A stretch of 64,000 nucleotides of DNA from Garcia nutans (GCA_947685225.1 CANTUV010000076.1:1054001-1118000), one strand, 5' to 3'; shown: positions 35,884 to 49,293, numbered from the stretch's first letter. The notes: generated by a model from the letters alone, not told the origin. Translations and numbers: made by a program.

Positions 35884-38800
35884 ATGGGTTTTAGGGCAGT
35901 TCGTTCTTGGACTCTGGGTGGTCTTATTCTGGCTTTCGTTGAACTTGCTATTTCTTATACCCTGTTATGTTGGTCGGCTTTTGCATTTGTCCCTTCTAAG
36001 TTTTTGAGTTTCTTTGGTCTTTATATGCCATGTCCTTGTAGTGGATTTTTTGGATACCAAAACGATGATTTGTGCTTGCACAGACTGCTGGTTGATTGGC
36101 CAATAAGAAAGATTAATGCTGTTCAAGAGTTGGCAAAGAGTAGGTTTCCTTTTGATTTGATTTGGTTTGACCATAAATCCTGCAATTTCCATGTGGAAGG
36201 GATTGGATGTAGAAAATGTGGAAATGGGGTTTTTAAATTGGAGGGAGAAGCATGTTCTAGTTCGCTTTCGGGTCCACAATCGCAAAGCTCTGTTGATAGG
36301 GAAACGGGGTATGATGCTAAGGGGAAGAAGATTGTGAACCAGAAGCATAAGTCTGTGATTCGAGGGCGCAGAAGAGCTGCTCTTGGATATGGAAAACTTT
36401 CTCCTGCTTTGTCTTCTAATAGCACCCATTCGGTTAACGTAGGTGTTTCCCTCCCCTGTTATGATGGAAGTAGAATGCGAAGTGAAATCAGGGAAAGCTT
36501 GGATCTTGGAAGCGGAATAGAAGATGGTTTCTTAGGTGAGTAAAAATATGCACCTTAAAATAGTTATTCCTCCTCGCACACCCAAAAAATGATTTTTTTT
36601 TTCTTTTCTTATTTATAGACCGTGGCCTTTGTTTGTTTCTCCTTCAGTCATCTTGAATTTTGTTGTTGGTGATTTGTGCTCTATGTTTTTAGTTATTAAC
36701 TTTCTAATTGGAATCAAAATAGTATCTTGTCTCTGTATTAGAAAATTGATGGGAAGATTTAAACCTTTTGCTTGTTTGGAAAATTCTAAATAGGTTGAAA
36801 TATGAGCTCTAAATTGGATTAGTTTGAAGCTTGAATTTATTATTTCCTATATTCAAATAGTGCACCAAATTGTAGACTGACCATTTGTGGTCCTTGTCTA
36901 GGTGATCAAAATGTTCTAAATGGCAATGATTTCAGTGAACGAGTCAGGTATAATTTTGAATTGGATGGATCCTATGGAGAGTGTAAAGGCATCAACAGGG
37001 ATCAATTATCTGTTGAAAAATTTACCTGTAATGCTGGAGACAGGCTGTACAGTATTGGAAATGATATAAATGTGGTCCAATTCCAAAAGTTGCAGCAAGA
37101 ACTTGAAGGTAAAAAGGCTGCCAATGCAGCTCTTTACCAGGAGTTAGAGGAAGAGAGGGCTGCTGCTGCAACTGCAGCTGATGAAGCCATGGCCATGATA
37201 TTGCGGTTGCAAGAGGATAAGGCATTTATTGAAATGGAAGCAAGGCAGTATCATAGGATGATAGAAGAAAAATTTGCTTATGATGAAGAAGAGATGAAAA
37301 TTCTGAAAGAGATCCTTGTTAGGAGGGAGAAGGAGATTTATTCTCTGGAGAAGAAAGTGAAAGCTTTTGAGCAGATGAACTTTTTGGGAGATGAGCAGGC
37401 GGAAGTTGATTCAGGCTATATGATAAATAGCAAAGAACAGTGGCAGTCACTTTCCACTGATTCGAATGAGAATCCATTACCTCTGCCGCTGCAGATTGAG
37501 AAAAATAAGTCCATTGGTGAGAAGGAAGTGGCAGTTAATGCAAAATGGTCATCAGATTATGAACATAGCCATACTCTTGCTTTGGGGAAAGAAATGATGT
37601 CAAAGCATAAGGAGTTAGCTTCAGACCTTTCGACTTCACAAGGATTGATGCACAAAACTGCTAGTGTAGCAGGGGAAGAGAAAACAGAAAAGGATATCAG
37701 CATGATATCACCAGAAATGGAGGAACCCCAAACTTATTGCAGCCTTGGAGACAGGGTGGAAGAAGATGGGAAACATTGGAATCAAGCAGGCTGCAACATG
37801 GATAGTTCCATGCTAGAAACCGAACCAACTGTTTATGATGTTCATGTTATTGATGATAAAACTGAACTTTATAAGGATAATGGTGGAAAAGAAAGTGGAC
37901 CAACAAGTACTGTTGCCTCATATTCTGGGGTTCAGAGTAGTAAATTTTTGAGTGATTGTCCAACTGTGAGTGCAATAGAAATTGACCCTCAAGTTCATGG
38001 AAGCAGTTTTGATATGCATGGCAAGTCACTAGGGTCAGGTAGTTCACTGTGCAAAACCTTTGCTGACTCACGGAGGAAGTCTCCATCTCCGGTTGATGGT
38101 GAGAGGTTGAAAATTGACAGTGAAGTTCAATGGCTTAGAGAAAGGCTGCGTATAGTGCAAGAGGGCAAAGAGAAGTTAACATTTTCTGCGGAGCACAGGG
38201 AAAGGGTAAATACACAATTGAAACTTGTGGAGGATATATTGAACCAACTTAGAGAGACTCAGCAGCTGAGAGACCCTGTGAGGCAGGCTCCGTTGCCTCC
38301 ATCATCTTCTAAGGTGTGTTTATTGCTATTTATGGTTTTTTGTCCTTCTTTTGTTTACAGTTATTCAATTCTCACCATAGGAGGTAGGATAATTTTAGAA
38401 GCAAAGACTAGAATGCAATAAAAATTTCATTTGTGTTGTATTTAGGGAATGAAACTACTATGCTATTATCAAACTAAGGGAAATAAAGTGTGAATTTTTG
38501 AACGTTAGGACGCATCTGAGGCCTTTAGGGAATCATCCCTTCTCATTTCTAATTCTTTGATAGGTTTCAGCTTAGCTAACCAAAATGTGTAGTAGAAATA
38601 TGGCCCACCACCAGTTTACTTTCGCTAATTAACATGTGCATAAGATTTGAGTAGATGTAGCTTTGTTAAAACAAAAATCTAACTACAAAGGTTTTTTCAA
38701 GTCTTGTGTGTCCAAGGAGGAAGGCATTTAGATAAGGAAATTCTATACCCAATTAACATGACACGTAACCTTGCTGCGACTGATTAATAAACCTGTTTAT

Positions 38801-39317
38801 AGGCAATTCTATTGAATAAGACAGACTAGGAGTATTTTAAAGCTTTATTTGAAGGACAAATATTAGCGAGCTAAATTGTCAGCTCAAGAATTAACCGTAG
38901 GAAACAATATGCAGAATCCAGGAATAGTATTATCCCAATATCTGTGTGGGGTTGACTATCTGATTATCAGATTATTTTTCACACTCCTTCTCCCTGGCAG
39001 CAATATAAAAAAAAAAAACTTGGTTTCATTCATTTCCATATGGTTCTTATTGATATTAATTTTGTTAATGCATGAATGATACACTAGCTATTAGTTAATC
39101 CCAATATAGTTACCTCTTTATATTGCAAATGATACACTAGTTGACAGCAACTTTTTACTTTCGAGCTGATATGACTCTTTCTGCGTCAGAAAATCATACC
39201 AGATCATTAACTTTCATTAACTTTTTTTTATCATAAGCAAATGCTCTTCATTCTCAGGCGAACTTGAAGAAAAGAAATAGCCGAAGCATGTCTGGAGAAG
39301 ACTATGACTGTGCTTAA
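35884..39317 (+). CDS. GTD-binding (DUF593) protein, myosin-binding-like
   Basis: Three coding exons, 35884-36535, 36902-38313 and 39258-39317, join in phase to 707 residues without a stop. Residues about 10-35 form a membrane segment (LGGLILAFVELAISYTLLCW), followed by the conserved PCPCSGFFG. The GTD-binding domain is at about residues 275-375: FQKLQQELEGKKAANAALYQ, EERAAAATAADEAMAMILRL, ARQYHRMIEEKFAYDEEEM, a predicted coiled coil. A second coiled coil (EVQWLRERLRIVQEGKEKL) is at about 625-675, and the small last exon encodes a basic tail ending DYDCA. Plant members bind the globular tail of class XI myosins and sit on vesicles (established for the MyoB group; inferred here). The start is the first ATG of the frame, shortly after an acceptor. 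A poly-A signal AATAAA is near 39502. It appears intact. Confidence 0.9.
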
Positions 39318-39572
39318 ATGATTCAGGAGGACTGAGAAGAATGAGCATTGAGTATCATATTTAGGTTATCCTTCTATTCCCAAAAGCCAGAAACTTGTAC
39401 ATATAACTCTGTAAAGTCACATCAGACAACTACCCCTTTGGTGGTGTTTGATTGATGTTATAAGAGTGTGAAGCATCTTGAGTTGTAAATTCTGAAACTT
39501 GAATAAAAAAAATTGGTTCTGCCTTGCATAGTTAGCAGGACCAACTGCGGCTTTGTGTTTCTATTTTCCTAT

Positions 39573-39613
<41 letters not shown>

Positions 39614-40550
39614 ACATAAGTTTATGTGAATCTTGCATTGCACGTAACACTTGAGGAAAATGCTCTTACACTAAAGATTGTTGATAAAATTGTGTTCGTT
39701 TTTCTGTAATTTGTAAAAGGAGCCTTACATTGAAAAAAATGAATATTCTGTAAATTGAAAAATGAATCTTCTGTAAGATTCTGTAAAATGAATCTTACAC
39801 ACCATAGATTTATAGATGTCTTTTCTGTTATTTCCTGGATTAGATACATATAATCATATTTTGCCTCTGTTTATTATCGTAACTAAAATAGATTAAATAT
39901 TAAAAAGCAGTTAAATTATTTTATTTTTATCCAAAATAATTCAACTCTATCTAATGGATGCTCAGCTTCTTCTTCTTTTTTTTTTTTTTAAGGATCAATT
40001 TGTACTCAACCTTAATATAATTAATTTTGATATATTTTGATTATAACTATTTTTTTTACTAGAAATATATATTCCTTCCCCATAATATTTCTTAATTTAT
40101 ATTACAACAAAAATATTTTATTTTTTATTTCATTTTCTTGTTAATTTCTGGGAAGGAATTGAATGATATAATAAACAATTTCTAATTGATTTACTAATTT
40201 GTTCAACAATAATTAAATAATTAAAATGAAAACAAATTATTAAAAATGAGAATTGAGTAACACATTTGGCTCTGCGACTCACAAAAAATCAGAAAGTTAT
40301 TTTGTTATGAAAATATAAAAAATAAATAAAATAATAATATAAATTAAATCAATTATAGAAGATAAACATATTTAACTGTAAAAATAAGAAATTAGTAAAT
40401 GAATATTCATGATGAAAAAATTATAATTTATAAGTCTAGTTGTAAAAAATTGATCAAAATGTAATTATAAAATTGAAATTGAGAAGATGCATGAATATTC
40501 ATCTCGTGTTTGCATTTAAAAACAGCAGCCAAACAAGGTGCTAAACCCAC
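39318..40550. other. 3' flank and AT-rich spacer with a 40-base C run
   Basis: Holds the 3' UTR of the DUF593 gene (to about 39530), the poly-C tract at 39574-39613, then AT-rich sequence with poly-T tracts. No gene seen. Confidence 0.6.
39574..39613. repeat. Poly-C homopolymer, 40 bases
   Basis: Forty consecutive C, very unusual in DNA of this AT content. It lies about 70 bp after the AATAAA of the preceding gene. C runs of this length can form i-motif, and the other strand G-quadruplex, structures; they are also a common place for assembly error, so the exact length is uncertain. Confidence 0.9.
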
Positions 40551-40556
40551 CTCAAA

Positions 40557-40570
40557 TTGGGCGGGAAATC
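40557..40570 (+). promoter_or_regulatory. E2F-like site
   Basis: TTGGGCGGGAAATC fits the E2F/DP site (core GGCGGGAA). E2F sites drive S-phase genes. It lies directly before the TATA box of the CDK-like gene, where it would be expected if the gene was once cell-cycle regulated. Confidence 0.55.
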
Positions 40571-40581
40571 CCTTTTAACTG

Positions 40582-40591
40582 TCTATAAATT
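40582..40591 (+). promoter_or_regulatory. TATA box of the CDK-like gene
   Basis: TCTATAAATT, 12 bp after the E2F-like site. A transcript would start near 40615; GTAAAATTG at 40675 may be the donor of a 5'-UTR intron ending at 41509. Confidence 0.5.
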
Positions 40592-41509
40592 GCGTGAATT
40601 TCCGTTTTTTCACTGTGGAAAGTAGTAACTATAACTCTTCTTCCCCTATCGTGAAGTTCGTGATCAGCGATACAGGTAAAATTGTTTCTTTTACATTCTG
40701 TTTGGCTTCCAAGAAAATGTAGAAAAATTATTTACTCAGGCAATAACTGACAAGAAACTTCCCTGATTTCATTCAACATTGTCTCTGCGTACGTTTCTTT
40801 CTTTTCTTCTTTTTGTTAAATCCAAGTTTCTGAGCAACCAAACACAGTTTTCTTCTTTCTCTCTCTTTTTTCCTTTTTGCTCTATTTTCCTGCTATTCGG
40901 AAATCAAACAAGAAACTTCTTATTCTTCTTTTTAAGTTTCTTTTTTCCAGTTAATGGATGTTGAAATTTTATGCATGGTAGAGATTCTTTATGAGAAAAA
41001 AGAATGTTCAATGAAAAAGCATTATCGTTTTTCTGTTTTGTCAGTACATAAAACATAGCGATGCTTAATATCAAATTATTATTATATTCTGGATGAATGG
41101 GAAGTTTGTAGTTGTTATTAAGGTTCTGAAAGAGGAATTTCGTGAAATACTAGAGATTAATTTTATACTTTTTTCAATTTTGCCCTAGTCCAGATTAGGA
41201 AGAGAATTCTCTGCTGTTAGGAACTGTTAATGCTTAATATTTGATAAACTGAAAGAAAACAATGAAAATTTTCTGAATTACACAAATTTTAAGGAAATTT
41301 TTTGAAAGACAATAATTTCACAAATTAATGCTTAATATTTCTAAAAGAATTTTTTGTTGATTTCAACGATCAAGATATTGTGTTATGATCTATCAGATTG
41401 TTTTTAAATGTTTCCTGTGAAATGCTATTCTCTTGTTCTGTTCCAATATTTATTGACACATTTTATTATACCTTGTATTAGTTATTCTATAATTTGAGTT
41501 TTTGATTAG

Positions 41510-43708
41510 GTGAAAAGGAAAAGTTGAAAGATTGGGGGTATAAGAAACGCAGGGTTTTAGGAGTTGGTCGCTTTAGCACGGTTTACCTGTGTCGAGATGA
41601 AAAGAAAGGCCAAGATGTAGCTATTAAGATGGTTCCTATTTCTTCTGACGATGGTGTGGATGGCTACACCATAAGAGAAGTTTCATTGCTCAAGGAGATG
41701 AACCACGCTAACATTGTTAAGTAAGCTCCATTAATTACTGTGGTTATTTATTTAGTGTGGCAACGGTTAGATGATGAACGCATAAATCCTGTTTCAGGAC
41801 ATTACGTTTGTAGAATATATGTCATTACGTTCGTAGAATGTCAGTTTTTTTTTATTGAGTCTAAGAGTAGAACTAATTTATTAACATGATGTAACCTAGA
41901 AGACATGATAAATAGCATTGCTATATTGACTGTAGAGTTTATTGGGATTTCGGGATATATAAATTTCAGAATTTGCAGTTTTGTGCATATATAATTTGTT
42001 TTCATTCAAAAAAAAAACTAAAAACTGTACTTATTTAATGGTGCATTTATAAAACAGTGAAATTTTCAATTACGTGCTGATCCTTTTTTGGTTTTGTTTA
42101 CTACCTAATTGTAAATACTATTCCTTAGCAATTGTGGGTTACAGGTTGCTGGACTTGAAGAGCAATGGGAATTTTGTGTATCTTGTTTTTTAGTATCTGC
42201 AAACTGATTTGTATAAGCTTATGGCCAGCAGTCCAAGAACTTTTATGGACCCAATTTTAGTAAAAGTAAGTAAATTTTTTTAATATATTATTTTCAGTAC
42301 CTGATTCTGGCTATATAGCTTGAATTAGAAAAACAGTTATACGATTAGCTTAATTTATTATTATTTTTTTTATTCCTTTTAAGTTTCCTCATTCAAACTC
42401 AAAGTCGATCTTGTTCTTCATTTCCTTCTGAAAATATATAAAAATATAGGTTTCATGCGTCTATGTTCTTCTACTTTCATTTGCATCCAAAAGTCCCCCA
42501 GATGTATACTTCTTTGTTTGATGATGACTTCTTGGTATGTAATTTCCTTATTATCTTTTGACAGAAATTTCTAAAGCAGATTCTTCAAAGTCTAGAATAT
42601 TGCCATTCTCACAATGTTCTTCATCGAGATATAAAACCTAGTAATTTCCTAATTGATAGAGACAATGAGAGAGTGAAACTTGCAGATTTTGGATTGGCTA
42701 GATCAGTTGAAGTTCCTGCAACAGACTACAGTTTTGAGGTAGCAACTTCTTCTTTCACTTACTGTACTCTACTTTGTAATAATTTCCCCACTGAATTATA
42801 ACACAGCTATTTTGAGCTTGCCATTTTCCATGTTCTTTTTAGTAAAAGGAAAAAGAAAAATGCAAACCAGCTGGTTTTAGAGTTTTTTTTTTCTTCCCCT
42901 GTAGAGTCTCTTTCAAAAACAATGATATTGGCGACAGCAGGCAGGTTATTTTGCAGGTTGCTACTACCTTCAATTATTATTTCCAGATTCCTCACACTTC
43001 ACTTTCCTACTTTTAGTTGTAATTTCCAGGCAGGTACCTTAATGTATTGTGCACCTGAACTCTTACTTGGCTCCAGCAAGTATTCTACTTCGATTGACAT
43101 ATGGTCAGCGGGTTGTATATTTGGGGAGATGGTAAAACAGAAGCTTTTATTCTCAGCCACAAATCCAGAGGAGAGTTTTCAAATTCTCCGTGTTGATCAA
43201 TATTTGAATGTCATTTTTAGGTATTGATCATATTCAAAACATCACTAATTTGGGGCATAACTAGCTTTCTGAAGTGCAATCTCACATTAAATTTTTTCTG
43301 TGAAGACTCTTGGGTACACCAACTGAAGAAACCTGGTCCGGATTAACTTCAATTTGCGAGTTCCTTCCTCGTTTTCATCAATATGAGCCCAAGGTAGTAG
43401 ATTCCATGTGGATTGTTTTCTTCTTTAAATTTCATTCTTTGACTCTATAATTGTATTTCATATGTTTAACATGCAGAATCTGGCAGAAGAGTTCACTGAG
43501 CAGGACCGCGATGGAGTTGATCTTCTTTCTGTAAGTTTAGTATACTTATCACGAGTATATATACATTCATAACAAAGAAACTGCTACTACTTCTTCTCAT
43601 GGTATGTCCTTCAATTGTTTTTAGGCAATGGATGAAATTTGCACATTACGTTTTCAGTTGCTTTGTATTTGTGGATCTGTTCTCATACATACTGGCGTAT
43701 ATCAATGA
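41510..43708 (+). pseudogene. CDK-like protein kinase with in-frame stop
   Basis: Exons read: 41510-41720, 42145-42265, 42565-42738, 43030-43220, 43306-43393, 43477-43530 and probably 43625-43708. All splice in phase. Kinase motifs are complete: glycine loop GVGRFSTVY, VAIKM, HRDIKPSNFLI, LADFGLAR, APE (CAPELLLG), DIWSAGCIFGEM. FRLLGTPTEETW is the usual CDK signature. The cyclin-binding helix that is PSTAIRE in CDKA reads DGYTIRE. A TAG at 42191-42193 replaces the Glu of the hinge (VFxYLQTDLYK). There are about ten extra residues before LLGTPTEE, and the end of the C-lobe (the usual RITAxxALxHPYF block) is missing. No clear first exon with ATG found. Probably a diverged, now defective, CDK paralogue; a read error at the TAG is possible. 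Confidence 0.75.
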
Positions 43709-44988
43709 ATAAATAATGATGACTTGGTTATGAACATTAATTAATAGCAAGGAGTTTATCTGAATAGCTATTATATTTATTTTATAATTTTGACTCCTAT
43801 GAATATTTGAAGCATTGACTGGGATATCATAGTGGGGCAAGATAAGGAATTTTAAAGAACTACTCGCTGATATATAGCTCAAACTTGTCATTTATATTAA
43901 GCACATGTTAAATGATGAAGTACTAGAATTCTATATTTGATTTCAATTTCTTTCCCTAGTCTCTAATCATACTGGAAAAATAATAATAAAATTGACTGTT
44001 TAAAAATATAAATTACGTTTGATAGTTACTTGAAGTTAACTTTCAGTTTAATTAGTTGAATATCAGTAATAAGTTAATTAATAATTAAAATCTTCAATTA
44101 TGAGATTTATAAAAGTCCAAGAAAATGCAATATTGCTCTGTTAAACAAAATTTAGTGAATTCATTAAACGTTGATCGTAACGTTCTGTTCAAATTTGTTA
44201 AGTAATTTGCAAGTAGCCCATGAATTGATTAAGGTTACTAGTTCTTTTTTAAAATTTGAAGAATGAATTAATGTTCCTTTAAATTTTATTTCTGCTGTTT
44301 TGATTTATAAAGGTTTTGTTCTTTTTAAACAAAAATTTAGTGAATTCATTTCAGAAACTTTTGATTATTTATACAAAATTAATGAAGTTAGTATTTTTAT
44401 TTATAATAAGATTTAAAATTCATTAAAGAAAAACCGGTGTCATAGTTGGATCCAAAATTTCAAATTCTATATATTGAGAGTTTAATTTTATTAAAATAAT
44501 TTCCTGGATTAGAAAAAGAAAAAGAAAATAATTATAATATGATTTGTATCATAATTTTGTTCTATATGAGATTTTTATTTTTGAGATTACATTACAATTT
44601 TAGATTTTCATCAAAAGAAACAACATGCTTATAGCTCATTTAAGTTTTGATGCACATGCACCAATTTTTTTAAGATAAGTGGTAATGATAATTAATAATT
44701 CAAGGATATAAATAACCATAGTAGCTCTTAGAAACAATGATGGGATATCCAAAAAATATGACCTATTCCTGTAAATAATATATATAAATATGATAGCAGT
44801 TACTGACTTCAGTACTAAATCTAAAATTAAACCATTAGCACACCGAATAATTAATGAGAAGTATGAATTCTTACAATAAAAACAGAGCAATTTCAATTTT
44901 GCACATAATTGATTTTCAAAATCATGGCAAGTATGCAATTGTGTACACAAAATACTAATAAGATTAATTTTGAGATCCAACGAAACAG
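43709..44988. other. AT-rich spacer
   Basis: Includes the 3' flanks of both neighbouring genes. A 114-codon minus-strand frame at 44636-44980 directly downstream of the uL18 stop shows no recognisable domain and is most likely its 3' UTR. Confidence 0.55.
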
Positions 44989-45812
44989 TCAGTCCAAATA
45001 AACTTTAACATCAATCCCATTATCAATGAGTGACTGAACCACAGCTCTAATCTTTCCTTCAAACTTGTCCCTCTCTCTTGGAGTATAAGAGGCGGTATAC
45101 ACATCGGCTTCTCTTGCTCGGTCTGCTAAAATTCGGCCAATGGCCAAACATGCTGGTATATCTGACCTGGACTTCAGTGCAGCTTTAATGTCTTTAGAAT
45201 TAGTACCAGCAACTGCAACTTGCTTAGTTGTTACCCTGTGGGTGAGTGATGCTGATACAAAACGCTTTGAGATAAATACATCGAGTGTAAATGGCTCCAT
45301 GTATGCTTTTGTCCGTTGCTTAAATGATATATGCTTCTTGGGGTTTTTTGATTTTTTCTCCTTCTGGTAAGTGTATGGCCTGCTGTTGTCATCATCAAGG
45401 AAATCTTCCACCCCAAAAAAGCTTCTTGGAGCACAGTGAACCTGCAACAAAAGAAATGTTAAGCAGATTTTATTTTATTGGCGGCTGATAAACTGAGGGC
45501 TGGACAAAATAGCAATGCGAGTGAAGCTGCCTCCATTCTATGAAATTTCAACTTAAGCCTCCAGATAGCTGTTCTTGCTATCAACTAGAAGATTATGTTG
45601 GAAAACTAGTAAGTTCCTTTCCTGAGTCACCTAGGCATTTCCATCGTATGCAAAACTGCTTTAGCATTTTGGAAGATTTTCAAGGCTGAGAAATTTGGTC
45701 ATACCTGTCCATTGTGGAAGCCACTAGTAGGCACACATAAACAAGGCCTAAGCTTGTCTCCATTTGCAAAATGCCCTTCTCTCAAAACCTTGCCAAGGAC
45801 TTGCTTCAACAT
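44989..45812 (-). CDS. Ribosomal L18p/L5e (uL18) family protein, probably organellar
   Basis: Two exons on minus: 45812-45705 (MLKQVLGKVLREGHFANGDK...) and 45441-44989, with GT-AG ends, joining in phase to 186 residues. The C-terminal 110 residues form the uL18 fold: FISKRFVSASLTHR, KQVAVAGTNSKDIKAALKS, ACLAIGRILADRAREADVY, and the end KIRAVVQSLIDNGIDVKVYL. This fold binds 5S rRNA in the large subunit in bacteria. The long N-terminal extension resembles plant nuclear-encoded members (Arabidopsis At3g22450/At1g08845 group, from memory), some thought to act in mitochondria. A GC-rich 5'-UTR exon probably lies at about 46500-46660 (possible donor CTAG/GTTCGT near 46505). Intact. Confidence 0.88.
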
Positions 45813-46494
45813 ATTTCACAGAGCCTGAACCTACCATATCAAACTGAATTTATTTAATTTTGTTTGTTTTATAATCCCTCAAGGAAAAAATATATACAAA
45901 ACTCAATGAAATATCAAGAAAGTACACCTATACACAGTTATTTATGCTATACTGTTATCTTTACTCAGAAGGTATTAAGATGTCGAATTCAATGCATGTA
46001 ATGTTAAAGCAATTCATTAAAAAACAATATAAATATAGGAACATCACGTTCATTTCCACACCTCCCCACCAAACTACTTCAAATGATAATTCATTTAAAA
46101 AAAAAACAGCATAATGATATAAATAGCATTATATTTTAATAATGAGAAGATGACAACAAATTAAATTCAAAGCCTTTTGCAGATCAAGGATGAGAATACA
46201 TAAAAAGAGCCCCAGTAGCAGGGTTCTACACCATCACATAAACAAACAAATCTTAAGGAGACAGAATAGAAACTAGTTCTTTTTCATGGTTCTGCACAGT
46301 CAAAATCCACTCTCAATCTCAGAGATATAGTCACCAAGTCAGTAGACTCACTACTGTAAAACTAATTTGTGTCCTTTGAATTCAATTGAAGCAACTACTA
46401 ATGCAATTAAAACAGAATCATCAATAATTTGGAAGAGGAATCCAAAAAAAACAACAACCTATGACACTCAATTCCAATACCAGAAAGAATTAAG

Positions 46495-46660
46495 AAATGT
46501 TTACGAACCTAGAAACGCTGAGTATCTGTTTGTGCATAGGGAGAGAGAAGAGACAAACTTAATAAGAAAGAGAAGATCAGGGGCACAATTCCTCCCGTGC
46601 GGTCGTTGTTGCTTCCGCCGCCGCGGCAGTTGTGTCAAGTATCCGCCTAAACGCAGAGAA
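46495..46660 (-). promoter_or_regulatory. Probable 5'-UTR exon of the uL18 gene
   Basis: A short GC-rich patch (about 46570-46640, with CCGCCGCCGCGGCAG on plus) in AT-rich surroundings. On minus it ends at a possible donor CTAG/GTTCGTAAAC, about 690 bp before the first coding exon. Placement is inferred only from composition and the splice site. Confidence 0.4.
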
Positions 46661-48692
46661 ATGCAAATCAATTTTCCTTTTTTGGTTAAAAAAAAAATCA
46701 ATTTTCCTTTTGTTCTAGTCTGGTTGATTAACCACATAAAATAAAAGTTTAACTGTTACACTTTATATAATAAAATTATAATTAAAATTTAATATATTTC
46801 ATATATATTTAATAAAAAATTAAATATAACTCATTATAAAAATTAATATTAACATAAGCATACAATTAAAATACAAAATCATATTTTAAATCCAAATATA
46901 TTCCATCAAAACCATTTAATATATATAATTTATAATTTATGTATATTATATACTTAGTCTATAACCCGTGTGTTACGATAGAATTTATTTATTTATTTAA
47001 AATATTTTTATTTTGTAATTTTTATTTTTTATATTTTTATATTAAAAATTTTATTTGTAATTTATAATAGAAAAAAAATTGCTTTAGAACTTAAATCAGA
47101 ATATCCTTCAATCGCCCAAGTTTAAAGATTAAATTTAACAGTCAACCTTAGTCAGCAAGCTGAAAAAGCTATTTTTCCTTTTCATAACACCGATGGTGTA
47201 GTTTTATAATTAATAATATAAAAATCAAGTATAGAGATATAAAATGGATACATTCATCTTAAAATTATGATAATACTAAAGAGTTAAGTTAACTCTTATA
47301 TCACACATAATATTTTTATCTTTTTTAAACTAATTATTTTTTTATAACAATGGTAAATATTATTATATAAGAAATATATATTGTTATATTATTTTAAGCA
47401 AAATAATTTTAAATATAATCTGTTTAAAATATTCGTAATACATGTTATTAAAATTGCATAAATCATAAAAATATTAAAAAGTCTTTAAAAAAATATCTAA
47501 AATACAAATAAAAAACACATGATCAATTTGTTGTTTATATAATATTATTAAATTAATTTTTTACATCTTATATTTCTATATAATCTAATTAAACTATATA
47601 TAAATTAATATATTCAATATTTTTTATATTTTTAAGTTGGTTGAAATTTTATTTATATTAGTATTTAAAGTTATATAAGATAATTATATTCAAGTTTAAT
47701 AAAATAATTATTATTATTATATTTAAGTTTAATAAAATAATAATATACATATATCTTAAAAATATTTTTAAAAATATAAATTAAATAAGAAATGTAATCA
47801 AATTTGTTGACTAAAACAGACGATTAATTTTAATTAAATTCTAAAGTTATCAAAATCTCTATTAATTCTTTCATCATAAAATTAATTTTTCTTACCCATA
47901 AATAAAATGACAGAAAATAGTAAATTAAATTATACTAAAAAATATTTTACCCATAACCGATTTAGTTAGTTACATGTCTTATATATTATGCCGTTAAAAA
48001 AATTTGTATTATTTTTTATCTTATATTTTTAACGATTGTAACTCAACTGATAATACACAATAATCATCTTCATCACTATAAGTTTCTTTATAATGCTAGA
48101 AAAAAAAAAAATGATACATACATACACAATATAAAGATAGATAGTATAAAATAATAAGCTTGATCATCACAATTTTTTATATCCATTTAAATAAATATAT
48201 ATAAAAAAGTATGATAATTAAATGAAAATAAATAGTGGATCAAATGATTATCAAAAAAAGCAAATATATAAAAGATATGATTCGTTAGCAGTTGAATAAT
48301 AGTATTATAATTTTAAAAATAAATAATATTATATGAGAAAAATATTGTAAAATAGATGAGACTGTAAAAAATAGCTAAAATATTTTAACAAAATAAAAAT
48401 AAGAATGAAGAAATCAAGCTAAAATAATTGAAAACTCTTTTAGATTATCTTGAATTTAAAAAAATAAAATTTATTGACGATTTCTAAAAAAAACCCATGC
48501 ATTAAATCCATTGAAACTAAAAAAATCATTTTAATAAATTAAAATACAAAAAAATATAAAATTTATTTAACCTTAAATCATTTTTTATGCTTGTAAAATA
48601 ATTATTAACCTACATAATTAAATTTATATAAACTTAGTATCATTTCAGATTTATTAAATTAAAAATATTTAAATAACTTGTATCTTTCTTCA

Positions 48693-48693
48693 A

Positions 48694-48737
<44 letters not shown>

Positions 48738-48747
48738 CAACAACAAC
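48693..48747. repeat. (AAT)n followed by (AAC)n microsatellite
   Basis: About 13 AAT units running directly into five AAC units. Confidence 0.9.
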
Positions 48748-49207
48748 TTGCATATGATTATAACTAGTCTAATTTATATAGAGCATATTATATTTTTTAA
48801 TGAAATAATCAAATTATATTATTTTTATTTATTATTATTTGAATTTTATTATTTTATAATTTTTTATTATTTGTTCATTTATTGTTTATTTTATATTTGG
48901 TAATATTTTTGTTAAAAAAATAAGATTTGCATTTAATTTTCTTTATTTTTTATTGATTTCATCTTATGCTAAAAACTAAACAAAATATATATTTGAAATA
49001 TTTTTAATAATTTCAATTAATCTGTAGAGTTTGAAATTTTTAACAATCTAATTATTGGTTACAAATATAATATAATTTTATCTTTGTATTTTTTGAAACT
49101 TATAACTATTCTAAACTATTGAACCTTAATTAAAATTTAATTTTATGGGACTATAAAAAATGAAATTGTCTTTTACTCTCTCAACTTTTTTTTAAAAAAA
49201 ATCAGAG

Positions 49208-49293
49208 AATGTGTTCATGAGACTAAAAAAATTTATTTAATTTTAATTTTAATGTGTTCATGAGACTAAAAAAATTTATTTAATTTTAATTTT
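49208..49293. repeat. 43-bp exact tandem duplication
   Basis: The unit starting AATGTGTTCATGAGACTAAA occurs at 49208-49250 and again at 49251-49293 without difference, suggesting a recent duplication. Confidence 0.9.

Noticed and set aside
35965..36429. Minus-strand frames over exon 1 of the DUF593 gene
   Set aside because: Shadow frames; the plus frame has the conserved membrane segment and joins in phase to the next exons.
44636..44980. 114-codon minus-strand reading frame
   Set aside because: No domain, AT-driven hydrophobic composition, directly behind the uL18 stop; taken as 3' UTR.
46367..46744. 125-codon plus-strand frame and its minus-strand partner
   Set aside because: Overlaps the GC-rich 5'-UTR region of the uL18 gene; no family resemblance in either direction.
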